Source: Rhodobacter sp. (GTDB lineage: Bacteria; Pseudomonadota; Alphaproteobacteria; Rhodobacterales; Rhodobacteraceae). From it: a DNA stretch of 64,000 bases. The notes under the pieces are model-generated. The model was not told where the DNA came from and searched no databases. It saw only the letters and a program-made list of their open reading frames with translations. Made by a program: the position numbers and the translations under genes. The DNA is taken from NCBI GenBank assembly GCA_016704435.1, contig JADJAB010000006.1, positions 186,001-250,000 on the forward strand. Reading direction: 5' to 3'. This document shows, piece by piece, positions 8,445-17,100 of the stretch (position 1 is the stretch's first letter; the number at the start of each line of letters is the position of its first letter).

Positions 8445-8933
8445 ATGACCGACACCGCCCCGCTTCAAGATGCTGCCGAACTGACCCGCCATATCGAGAC
8501 CCGCTATCACGCGCGCCACCGCGAACAGCTGCCCGCGCTGGTGCAACTGGCCGAAAGGGTCGAATCCGTGCATTTCGGCGATGACAATGTGCCCGAGGGC
8601 CTGTCCGACCTTCTGCGCGGGATGATCGGCGCGATGGAGGTGCACATGAAGAAGGAAGAGCTGATCCTCTTTCCGGCCATCCGCAAGGGTGGTGCCCCCG
8701 GTATCGAGAACCCGATCGCGGTGATGCGCGCCGATCATGACGACCACGCCGCTGAAGTGGCCGAGATCCGCCGCCTGACCGGCGGCCCGGCCCTGCCCGC
8801 CGGCGCCTGCCGCACCTGGAGTGCGCTTTACGACGGGCTGGCCGAGTTCCTGACTGATCTTGAAGACCACATGCGGCTGGAAAACGAGGTTCTGTTCCCG
8901 CAATTCGAACCGGGGGGCCGTGCGCGTGGCTGA
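8445..8933 (+). CDS. Hemerythrin-like di-iron protein (RIC/YtfE C-terminal type)
   Basis: A 162-residue four-helix protein that probably carries a non-heme di-iron centre. Histidine/glutamate ligand motifs are visible in order: HIETRYHARH (near 15-25), EVHMKKEELILFP (near 65-78), DHDDHAAEV (near 97-105) and EDHMRLENEVLFPQF (near 140-155). The pattern HxxxE repeated in helices matches the RIC (YtfE/ScdA/DnrN) repair-of-iron-centres domain, but the usual N-terminal DUF542 domain with its cysteine is missing. RIC proteins restore nitrosated iron-sulfur clusters or reduce NO, which fits the operon. It follows the globin by 15 bases and overlaps the next gene. Confidence 0.87.
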   Translation: MTDTAPLQDAAELTRHIETRYHARHREQLPALVQLAERVESVHFGDDNVPEGLSDLLRGMIGAMEVHMKKEELILFPAIRKGGAPGIENPIAVMRADHDDHAAEVAEIRRLTGGPALPAGACRTWSALYDGLAEFLTDLEDHMRLENEVLFPQFEPGGRARG

Positions 8934-9264
8934 GCTTCGCTTTCCCAAACCGACCCGAGAGGATGCCGAGCGGCGCCGCGCCCTGGCGCCCGCGGCCGAG
9001 GACGCCTTCCGCGCCTTTTCGAAGGCGGTCTTTGCGGCGGGGGCGCTGGATACGCGCACCAAGCAACTGATCGCCGTTGCGGTGGCACATGTCACGCAAT
9101 GCCCCTGGTGCATCGAGGGCCATGTCAAGGCCGCGCAGCGCGATGGCGCCACGCCGGAACAGATCATGGAGGCGATCTGGGTCGCAGCCGAGATGCGCGC
9201 CGGCGCGGCCTATGCCCATTCGATCAAGGCGCTTGAGCTGATGGGGGACGCAGGGTCTGAATGA
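8926..9264 (+). CDS. AhpD-like / carboxymuconolactone decarboxylase family protein
   Basis: Small protein of 112 residues with the CMD/AhpD fold. The redox motif C59-P-W-C62 followed by H66 (TQCPWCIEGH) identifies the alkylhydroperoxidase-like branch, which uses the CxxC pair to reduce peroxides or possibly peroxynitrite. The GTG at 8926 is chosen because GGGGGG stands 8 bases upstream and the reading frame overlaps the end of the hemerythrin gene by 8 bases. A GTG at 8920 is possible but too close to the ribosome site. Translational coupling places it firmly in the NO-response operon. Peroxidase activity is inferred from the motif. Confidence 0.85.
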   Translation: MAELRFPKPTREDAERRRALAPAAEDAFRAFSKAVFAAGALDTRTKQLIAVAVAHVTQCPWCIEGHVKAAQRDGATPEQIMEAIWVAAEMRAGAAYAHSIKALELMGDAGSE

Positions 9265-9641
9265 CCGGGAAAGCCGACATAAGCCTTGCGCGCGCCTATG
9301 ATGGCCCGGACGGCAGGCCCGGCGCGCGTCTTCTGGTGGACCGGGTCTGGCCGCGCGGACGGCGCAAGGAGGACTTGCGGCTTGACGACTGGATCCGGGA
9401 TGTCGCGCCCGGCACGGCCCTGCGCAAGTGGTTCGGGCACGATCCGGCGAAATGGGCGGAGTTCCGCGACCGCTATCGCGCCGAGCTTGATGCAAACCGC
9501 GATGCGGTGGAGCGTTGTCTGGCCTGGTGCCGAAAGGGGCCGGTCGTGCTGATCTACGGTGCGAAGGACCGCGTTCACAATCAGGCCGTCGTGCTGCGCG
9601 ACCATCTGCAAGAGGCTTTGGTGCTGGAGAAAAGCGCATGA
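9261..9641 (+). CDS. DUF488 family protein (YeaO-like)
   Basis: A 126-residue cytoplasmic protein of unknown function. Family signature pieces are ARLLVDRVWPRGRRKEDL (residues 22-39), WIRDVAPGTALRKWFGHDP and a final VVLIYGAKDRVHNQAVVLRD block; the conserved LLVDRxWPRG element defines the YeaO branch of DUF488. The ATG overlaps the preceding stop (ATGA), and the next gene overlaps in the same way. DUF488 proteins have been linked only loosely to stress; its place in an NsrR-type operon suggests a role in nitrosative damage, which is inference. Confidence 0.9.
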   Translation: MTGKADISLARAYDGPDGRPGARLLVDRVWPRGRRKEDLRLDDWIRDVAPGTALRKWFGHDPAKWAEFRDRYRAELDANRDAVERCLAWCRKGPVVLIYGAKDRVHNQAVVLRDHLQEALVLEKSA

Positions 9642-10681
9642 CATCCGGTGAACATGGCAGCCTTCGCACCCCGCTGTGCGACCTTCTGGGCTGCGAGGTG
9701 CCGATCCTGCTGGCGGGCATGGGCGGTGTGTCGCATTGGGAACTGGCGGCCGCCGTGGCGACGGCGGGCGGCTATCCGATCCTTGGGATGGTGCGCGAGG
9801 ATCCTGCGCTGATCGAGGCCGAGGTGGTGGCGCTGCGCGCGGCGACCGACCGCCCTTTCGCGGTCAACCTGATCCCGGCGGCGACGAAGCCGGACCTGCT
9901 GGACGCGCAGATCACCCGTTGCCTTGACCTGGGTGTCGGGGCGTTCTCGTTCTTCTGGGATCCGGTGCCGGAGGCCATCCAGAGGGTCAAGGCTGCCGGC
10001 TGTCTGGTCCTGCATCAGGTCGGCAGCCTTTCCGCCGCGCGCGCGGCCGAGGCCGCGGGGTCCGATGTGCTGATCGCCCAGGGGATCGAGGCCGGCGGCC
10101 ATGTCCACGGCCGGATCGGCGCCCTTGCCCTTGCCGCCGAGCTGCTGCAGGCAACCCGCCTGCCGGTCGCCGTCTCGGGCGGCATCGTCGATGGCGCCGG
10201 GCTGGCGGCCGCGCTGGCGATGGGGGCGGCGGGCGTCCATTGCGGCACGGCCTTTCTTGCCACCGACGAATCCTTTGCGCATCCCTATCACAAGGACCGG
10301 ATCGTCGCGGCCAGCGCGGCCGACACCGTGCTGACCGATGTCTTCGTGCTGAACTGGCCGGCCGGTGCGGCGGTGCGGGTGATCGCCAATTCGGTGACCG
10401 AGGCCTTGCAAGGCAACTACATGGGCCACGACCCTGACGCCCTGCCGCGCGAGGCGATCGCCTGGGACGGCGAGGCACCCCGCCTGCGCTTCAGCACCGA
10501 TTCCCCGTTGCGCACGACGACCGGCAATCTCGAGGCGATGGCGCTCTATGCCGGGCAGGGCGCGGGCCGCATCCATGACATCGTCCCGGCCGGCGTCCGG
10601 CTGCGCCGGATGGCCGACGAGGCGGTGGCGCTGCTGGCGCGCCCTGGCCGCATGGCCGCGCCGAAGGGAGGCCGGGGATGA
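9638..10681 (+). CDS. Nitronate monooxygenase (2-nitropropane dioxygenase family)
   Basis: FMN-dependent TIM-barrel oxygenase of 347 residues that oxidises alkyl nitronates to carbonyl compounds and nitrite. The N-terminal LLGCEVPILLAGMGGVSHWEL, the phosphate-binding block IAQGIEAGGHVHG (near 152) and the glycine-rich AVSGGIVDGAGLAAALAMGA with GVHCGTAFLATDES (near 178-215) are the family FMN site. The start ATG at 9638 overlaps the DUF488 stop. Within a NO-response operon it could detoxify nitroalkanes formed by NO2-type nitration of metabolites, or act as an unspecialised flavin oxygenase. Confidence 0.88.
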   Translation: MTSGEHGSLRTPLCDLLGCEVPILLAGMGGVSHWELAAAVATAGGYPILGMVREDPALIEAEVVALRAATDRPFAVNLIPAATKPDLLDAQITRCLDLGVGAFSFFWDPVPEAIQRVKAAGCLVLHQVGSLSAARAAEAAGSDVLIAQGIEAGGHVHGRIGALALAAELLQATRLPVAVSGGIVDGAGLAAALAMGAAGVHCGTAFLATDESFAHPYHKDRIVAASAADTVLTDVFVLNWPAGAAVRVIANSVTEALQGNYMGHDPDALPREAIAWDGEAPRLRFSTDSPLRTTTGNLEAMALYAGQGAGRIHDIVPAGVRLRRMADEAVALLARPGRMAAPKGGRG

Positions 10682-11376
10682 GCGCGGACGAAACCGAAAC
10701 CGGCCGCTATGCCTCGCCGCCCTGCATGGCCGGGGAGGTGGCGCCGGATTATTTCGACCCGCTGGGGGTGGACCCCGATCAGGCGCGCGACGTGGCGCGC
10801 TGGCGCCGGGCCGAGCGGGAAAGGCTGCGCGCCGACCGCCAGGCGCTGGGCGTGGAGGCACGGCAAGCGGTGGGGCAGGCGCTGGCGCTGCATCTGCAAG
10901 CCCTGCTTCAGAACCGCTTCGACGGCGCACGCGGCCGCGTCTTCTCGGCCTACTGGCCGATCAAGGGAGAGCCGGACCTGCGGCCCCTGATGGCCGACCT
11001 TCATGCTGCGGGCGTGTCCGTCGCCTTGCCGCTGGTCGAGGTGAAGGCCGCGCCGCTGGTGTTTCGCCACTGGACGCCCGAGACCCGCATGGTGCGCGGC
11101 GACTGGAACATCCCCGTGCCGCCGCCCGAGGCCGAGGCGCTGATCCCCGACCTCACCCTTGCACCCGTGATGGGGTGGGACGGCGCCTGCTACCGCCTGG
11201 GCTATGGCGGCGGCTATTTCGACCGGACGCTGGTGGCACTGTCGCCGCGCCCGTTCACCATCGGCATCGGGTTCCAGTCCGCGCGGCTGGCCACGATCTT
11301 TCCGCAACCGCACGACATCCCGCTTGACGTCATTGTCACCGAAGCGGGCATCCAGGCCAATCGAGAGACCAAATGA
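10678..11376 (+). CDS. 5-formyltetrahydrofolate cyclo-ligase family protein
   Basis: A 232-residue member of the MTHFS family, which converts 5-formyl-THF to 5,10-methenyl-THF with ATP. The motif LGYGGGYFDRTL (near 180) is the diagnostic folate/ATP-binding loop; RRAERERLRADRQ near the start and GEPDLRPLM near 100 also fit. An N-terminal extension of about 40 residues (with SPPCMAGEV) is longer than in the housekeeping enzyme. It overlaps both neighbours by 4 bases inside the NO-response operon, an unusual home for this gene. It may be a dedicated paralogue, with the housekeeping copy elsewhere. Confidence 0.87.
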   Translation: MSADETETGRYASPPCMAGEVAPDYFDPLGVDPDQARDVARWRRAERERLRADRQALGVEARQAVGQALALHLQALLQNRFDGARGRVFSAYWPIKGEPDLRPLMADLHAAGVSVALPLVEVKAAPLVFRHWTPETRMVRGDWNIPVPPPEAEALIPDLTLAPVMGWDGACYRLGYGGGYFDRTLVALSPRPFTIGIGFQSARLATIFPQPHDIPLDVIVTEAGIQANRETK

Positions 11377-12596
11377 GCAGCACCGCCGAACAAATGCGCG
11401 CCTGGCACGGGCCCGCAATCCTGACCTATGGCTTCCGGCCATTCTTTCTGGGCGCCGGGCTCTGGGCCGCGCTGGCGATGGCGCTCTGGGTGCCGATGCT
11501 GGCGGGGCTGGTGTCGCTGCCCGTCGCCTTCGACCCGGTCAGCTGGCACGCGCACGAGTTCCTCTTCGGCTACCTTTCGGCCGTCATCGCGGGCTTCCTG
11601 CTGACCGCGGTGCCGAACTGGACCGGGCGGCTACCCATCGTCGGCTGGCCGCTGGGCGGGCTATTCGCGCTCTGGCTGGCCGGGCGGGTGGCCATCGCGG
11701 TCTCGGCGCATCTGCCGCCGCTGGCGGTCGCCATTGCCGACCTTGCGCTGCCGGTTGCCCTGGGCGCGGTGATCGCGCGCGAGATCATTGCCGGCAAGAA
11801 CTGGCGCAACCTGTTGGTGCTGGCGCTGCTGGTCGCCTTTGCGCTGGCCAACGCGGTCTTCCATTGGGAGGCGGCGCAGGGCGCCTATGCGGCGCAGGGC
11901 CACGGCCTGCGGCTGGGGCTGGGCACGGTGCTGATGTTGATCGCGGTGGTCGGCGGGCGCATCGTGCCGTCCTTCACCCGCAACTGGCTGGTCCGGCGCG
12001 GCGACGGGCACACCGACCGGCGGCTGCCCACGCCGCCGATGCAGCGTTTCGACAAGCTGGCGCTGCTGGCGCTTCTGGCCGGGCTGCTGCTTTGGGTCGC
12101 GCTGCCCGATGGCCGGGCCACGGCGGCGGCGCTTGCCGTCGCGGGCGCACTGCATCTGGTTCGCCTTTCCCGCTGGGCTGGCCACCGCACCCTGGCCGAG
12201 CCGCTGGTCTGGGTGCTGCACCTGGGCTACGCCTTCGTGCCGCTTGGCGCACTGGCGGTCGCGGCCGGGACGCTGGCGCCGCAGATGCTGGGCGCCGCGG
12301 CGGCGCAGCATCTGTGGATGGCGGGGGCTGCGGGCCTGATGACGCTGGCGGTGATGACCCGCGCGACGCTTGGCCATTGCGGGCAGGCGCTGAAGGCCGG
12401 CCCGGGCACGACCGCGCTTTATCTCGCGCTTCTTGTCGCCGTGTTCGGACGGGTCGCGGCCGGGGTCTGGCCTGCGCAGGCCGATGTGTTGCACAGCGTC
12501 GCCGGGCTGGCCTGGATCGCCGCCTTCGGCGGCTTTGCAGCAATCTACGGCCCGCTGGTGCTGCGCCCGCTGCGGCGCCTTCAGGCCGAAAGCTGA
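11373..12596 (+). CDS. nnrS: NnrS family heme-copper membrane protein
   Basis: Integral membrane protein of 407 residues with about 12 hydrophobic segments. AILTYGFRPFFLGAGLWAAL at residue 16 and the WHAHEFLFGYLSAVIAGFLL block near 55 (conserved histidines) are hallmarks of NnrS, a heme- and copper-containing protein that protects cells from NO and from iron-dinitrosyl formation. MARGIVPSFTRNW-like segments (RIVPSFTRNWL near 197) and the C-terminal TRATLGHCGQALKAGPGT also match. It is the last gene of the operon, overlaps the preceding gene by 4 bases and is followed by a hairpin. Confidence 0.93.
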   Translation: MSSTAEQMRAWHGPAILTYGFRPFFLGAGLWAALAMALWVPMLAGLVSLPVAFDPVSWHAHEFLFGYLSAVIAGFLLTAVPNWTGRLPIVGWPLGGLFALWLAGRVAIAVSAHLPPLAVAIADLALPVALGAVIAREIIAGKNWRNLLVLALLVAFALANAVFHWEAAQGAYAAQGHGLRLGLGTVLMLIAVVGGRIVPSFTRNWLVRRGDGHTDRRLPTPPMQRFDKLALLALLAGLLLWVALPDGRATAAALAVAGALHLVRLSRWAGHRTLAEPLVWVLHLGYAFVPLGALAVAAGTLAPQMLGAAAAQHLWMAGAAGLMTLAVMTRATLGHCGQALKAGPGTTALYLALLVAVFGRVAAGVWPAQADVLHSVAGLAWIAAFGGFAAIYGPLVLRPLRRLQAES

Positions 12597-12625
12597 CCGG
12601 CGGCGCCGTCGGAGTGCGCCGCCGG
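12597..12625. terminator. Bidirectional hairpin after nnrS
   Basis: A perfect 10-base inverted repeat CCGGCGGCGC (12597-12606) / GCGCCGCCGG (12616-12625) has a 9-base loop. It fills the gap between convergent nnrS and the secreted-protein gene at 12631-14100. There is no T-run; termination for either strand is inferred from position. Confidence 0.6.
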
Positions 12626-12630
12626 GACGG

Positions 12631-14100
12631 TCAATTCCGCCGCTCGCGCGAGGTCTTCAGCAGCTTTTCGAACGGCGGCGGCGTGGTCGGGTCCTTGCGC
12701 AGCTTTTCTTCATGGGCGGCGCGGACCGCGGCGATCATCTCGCCGGGGTACATGCAGGCCGTGTCGATACCCCAGGCCTTCGCCTCCTCCTCGATCATCG
12801 CGTGGCGGTGGTCTTCCCAGGCCTTCTGGTTGTCCAGAAGGCTGTCCAGCGCCGTGGTCATCTCGTCGAAGACGCCGGCGGTATAGCGGTCGCGCAGGCC
12901 CCACGACGCCTCGAGCCCGACATTGGCCTGACCATCGCCCAGGCCTGCCGCGCCGCCGACATAGAAATCCAGCTGCGTGACGCCATCCTCGACCCAGCGG
13001 ACCACCCGGTATTCGCTTTTGGTCTGCCATTCGCCATCGTAGAAATCATCGGTCGACAGCGCGGTATCGACCGAGATGCCGTATTTGCCTTCCAGCGAAA
13101 CCGGACCAACGTCGATTCCATCGGCCGAAAAGCCCAGCTTGTACTTGCCGTTGAACTCCGGCTTGGTCCAGTCGCCATCCTGCAGGCCGATGCCGATGCC
13201 GATCTCGGCATTCGGGCCGCCCTTGACAGCCTCCATCTTCAGGACGATCTCCTGCGGCTCGACCCGGCCCTCCTTGTCCAGGCCAAAGCCGATCTCGAAG
13301 CCGCCGCCCATTCCCTCGGGCGAGACATCGACCCGCAAGTCGACCTGGTCGGGCTTCAGAAGCTCGGGGCGGCGCAAAAGGAAATCGCCAGTCCAGATGC
13401 CGAATTCGCCGGCAGCGATGATGGCGTCTTCGAGGGTGGTGGGCTTGACCCTGTCCTTCATCAATTCCGCCATCTCCTGCGAGATCACGTAGATGTCCTT
13501 GTCCGCGGGAACATCGCGGAACAGCCGGTCCCGGCCGGCGCCGGGCTGCGACAGCGCCTCGGTGCGGCGCAGGGCGCATTCCTCCTTGCCGGGCTTCGCG
13601 CCGCCGTCGGCAGCGGCAGCGGCAGCGGCGCCAAGACCGCCGCCCGATTTGGCCGCCGCCACCAGCGTATCCAGCGGGTTGGCCCCGCCCTTCGCCGCGG
13701 CCTCGGCGGCGCAGCCCTCCCACAGTGCCGGGTCCGAGGGCAGCGGGTAGCGCATGCAGCCGAAGCCCGAGACCACGCAAGGATCGCCCGGATGGTTGCA
13801 GGAATAGCGGTCGTCATAGGTGCCGATAGTGTCGGGGTGAAAGACCTGCGAGGCCGAGCTGGAGCCATAGGCCGCGGCGCGGCAGACGCAATTCCAGAAC
13901 TCCGGTCCGGGGTCGAAGCCCAGGCGGTCGTAGACGGCGCTCTGCTTGCCGAAGTCCATCCCGGCAATGGTGGAAAGCAGCGCCGTGTCGGCCGGGCTGC
14001 GCGCGGGCGTGTCATCTTGCGCCAGCGCGGCAACGGGCAGGCCAAGCGTGACGCTCAGCAGCAGCGCAAGCCGCGCCTTCGGGGTTGGTGCCGGGATCAT
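12631..14100 (-). CDS. Secreted protein of unknown function, cysteine-containing
   Basis: A 489-residue protein with a clear signal peptide (residues 1-28, cleavage near ALAQD). The mature N-terminal third holds about eight cysteines (for example EFWNCVCRAAA, YSCNHPGDPCVVSGFGCMRY), which suggests disulfides and a periplasmic or extracellular place. An alanine/glycine linker near 150-170 precedes a region (about 265-400) of short alternating hydrophobic/polar strands such as GGGFEIGFGLDKEG, AEIGIGIGLQDGDW and GKYKLGFSADG, a pattern like beta-barrel or beta-sandwich strands. The last 70 residues are helical and charged. No known family recognised. Its start overlaps the stop of the 1247-residue secreted protein gene by 4 bases, so the two are coupled. 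Confidence 0.75.
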   Translation of the reverse strand: MIPAPTPKARLALLLSVTLGLPVAALAQDDTPARSPADTALLSTIAGMDFGKQSAVYDRLGFDPGPEFWNCVCRAAAYGSSSASQVFHPDTIGTYDDRYSCNHPGDPCVVSGFGCMRYPLPSDPALWEGCAAEAAAKGGANPLDTLVAAAKSGGGLGAAAAAAADGGAKPGKEECALRRTEALSQPGAGRDRLFRDVPADKDIYVISQEMAELMKDRVKPTTLEDAIIAAGEFGIWTGDFLLRRPELLKPDQVDLRVDVSPEGMGGGFEIGFGLDKEGRVEPQEIVLKMEAVKGGPNAEIGIGIGLQDGDWTKPEFNGKYKLGFSADGIDVGPVSLEGKYGISVDTALSTDDFYDGEWQTKSEYRVVRWVEDGVTQLDFYVGGAAGLGDGQANVGLEASWGLRDRYTAGVFDEMTTALDSLLDNQKAWEDHRHAMIEEEAKAWGIDTACMYPGEMIAAVRAAHEEKLRKDPTTPPPFEKLLKTSRERRN

Positions 14101-17100
14101 TCGTCGGTCTCCTTCGGGGTCTCATCGGTTTCAGGCGGCAGGCTCTCCGCCTCGGCCGCGGCGGCGGCGAGGAAGGCGTCGACATCGAAGGCGGCGTCGT
14201 CGACAAGGCCGAAGCGGTCCATCGCGGTCATGCCGGCCGGGGTTTCCCAGCCAGCCTCGATCCGCCCCAGCGCAAGATGTGCGGGGCGCATCTTGCCATC
14301 GCCCAGCGACAGCACGCTGAGGTAGAAGGCCTTTTCATAGTCGGTGGAAAAGCCGTTGCCGCGCAGCTCCAGCCCCGGCCCGTCGCGGGAGGGCAGCACG
14401 ACGCTGGCCCAGCGCTTGCCAAGCCGCAGCACGATCTGGCCGTTCCAGTTGTCCTTCAGCCAGCGGTCATCGACCCAGCGGCTCCAGGTCGGCCAGTGGC
14501 CGTAGGCCAAGGTCAGCCGCCATTCCCCTGCGTGAATGCCGTCGGCGGCGCGCAAGAAACTGACCATACCCTCGTTCGACTTGGGCATGTTTTCCTCGGC
14601 GCCGGGCGATATGTACAGCTGGATCCCGGTGCTGGTTGCCGGGTCGATGGTCAACGCGATGCGGAAGGGCGTGCGCTCGACCCGGTGGTCCAGCACGGCA
14701 ACGGGTTCGGTGCTGCGCAGGCCGATCGCCGCGTCGCGGATACTGCCGTCGGTGTCCAGCAGCAGCCAGCCGCCGTCATGGCGCGCGTCGGTGGCAAAGT
14801 CGCCGCCGGCCAGCGACAGCTCTTTCCAGGGCCCGCCGGGGGCGCCTTCGAAGAGGACGCGCTGGGGCAACGGGTCGACGCCGGGGGCAGGCCCTGCGTC
14901 CGGCATGGCACCAGGGGTGCGGCTGACGTAGATCCGGCTTACCGCCATCGACACCGCCTCTTCGGGCTGATCGGGGCGCGCATAGACGAAAAGCCGCAGC
15001 CCCTGACCACTGGCCGCCGTCTCCCAAGGGGTGCCCAGTTCGGGCAGACCCTCGCCCTCAACCTCTACCCGGCCCTCGCGGATCACGAGGGCGATCTGGT
15101 CGGGCAGGGTGGCGGCCGTCACGGCCTCGGCCAGGTCGCTGTCGGTGCGGTGCCAGACCGACAGCTTGCCGGTGCCGTCGGCCTGCCGGCGCCAATGCAT
15201 GAACCAAGCCGGAGAGCCGGGCGTGAAGCCGACTTCCGAGCGTGCGCCAGACAGCGCGACGACCAGCCCGGTGGTGTCTTCGGGCAGCAGTTCCAGCACC
15301 ACCCGCGTGCTGCCGCCATTTTCCAGCCGGTCCAGCCAGACTACGGGTTCAAGGCTGAAGATGCCCAGTTCCGCAGCCCCCTTGCCGGCGGGCATCTCGA
15401 CACGCTGCGCGCCGTCGCGGTTGACGACCGTGCCGGGGCGGTCCATCCCGCGCGGGCGGAAGGTGCGGAAATGCGGGCCGGGGCCTTGTCCGACCAGGAG
15501 TGTTGCGTTTTCAGGGCCATAGAGAAAGTCGTCATGACTGGGGCCGGTATCCCACGGATGCGTGGAGATGGCGATCCGGGTGATCGCGGCGCGCACTGCC
15601 GCCGACCGCTTCGGCGCATCGGCCACGGCATAAAGCACATAGCCCGATTGCAGCCGGCCCTCGAAGACCGCGTCGCCGCGCACGCTGCCTGCTGCGGCCA
15701 GCACCCGCACCAGACCGTCGGGAAAAAGCTCCATCGTCACTTCGCGGGCCGCCTCGGCCGAGGGCAGCGGCAAGTTCAGCGCCGCCTCCTTGCTGCCGTC
15801 CAGCCACAGCTTCACCGCCGGGGCGGCGGGGTCGGTCAGGTCGATGCCAAGGCGGTAGTCGGCGAAATCGCGGTCCACCTTGCCCGCGTCGCCGGGTGGC
15901 ACGAAGGACAGGAAGGCGAGCGAGGTCCGGGCCGGGTCCACCCCGAACACGACCCTCTGCAGGGCCCCGTCGCGCGGCCCCGCAAGCATCCGCCCGGCCG
16001 AGCGGATGCCGGTAGTGCCCCAGGCGTTCTTTTCGGGAACGTCGATCACCAGCGCGCCGCCCTCGACCCTGGCAAAGTCGTCGAAGCTGCCGCCATCGGC
16101 CGCGAAGGGCAGCCAGTTCGGGTCGGGCAGGCCGGTGAACAGCTCTCCCTCCGGGACCGGGCGGTCCGGGTCATAGGGTAGATCTGCGGCGGCCACCTCC
16201 GGCGCAGGCGCCGGTTCGGGGGCGGCCGCCACCTCGGGCGCGGGGGCCGGTTCGGGGGCCGGTTCGGGGGCTGCAGATTCGGGCGGGGCGGTTTCGGGTG
16301 CGGCGGTTTCGGGCAGGCCGATTCCCATCGCGGCGGCATAGGCGCGCGGGTCGGGCAACTCATCCTGGCTGATCGACAGCCCGTCTTCGCCGTTCTCGAC
16401 GATCGCGATGGCAAGGTCGGAGGTTTCGATCACCACGAAGGGCGCGCCGCCGAGGGCGTCCGAAAGGTCGATGAAAAGCGGCGTGAAGTAATCGCCGGTC
16501 GGTCCGCGCATGTCATAGCGGAAATCCATGCCGAAAACCGCCAACTGCCCGTCCATGCACTGCAAGGCCCAATCCGCCGTGGCGCCGCCGTGGCCGGCAA
16601 AGACCGCGCCGGGGCCCGCGGCATACCAGGCCGGATCGGCCAGCTGGCAGCCGCCCTCGAAGATCGCCGTCAGCATCGGCGACCAGACCGCAAGGCCGGC
16701 GGGGTCGGCATAGGGCGATGCGGTCGCCGCTGTCGCCTCCGCGACGGGCAGCCCATCGGCCGCCAGGGCAGGGGCCGCGTCGCGGGTCACCGCGGCCATC
16801 ATCATTGCCAGCCGAGCGTCTGCGGCGGCGTTGCCCTCGGGGCGCAGGGTGGCGACCAGAAGGCCCGCGCCTTGCCCGTCGCGGCCGCGGAATACCTGCA
16901 CCCGCGCCTTGTCGAAGCCCAGACGTACGCCGCCCGGGGAATAGACGCGGGCGACAATCTCGATCACCGATCCGGAAAAGCCGGCGACCACGGCCTCGGT
17001 GTCGGCCTCGATCGAGCGGGGCACCACCCATTGCGAAAAGAACAGGTTCTCGGTCGCTTCCGCCTCGGCGGCGCCAGGGCTGCGGGCGACGATCATCATC

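Noticed and set aside
12433..16181. Long plus-strand open frames (up to ~700 residues) across the secreted-protein locus
   Set aside because: They are antisense to the two secreted proteins on the minus strand, are arginine/glycine/histidine-rich, lack ribosome sites and hold no recognised domain. High GC makes antisense frames long.
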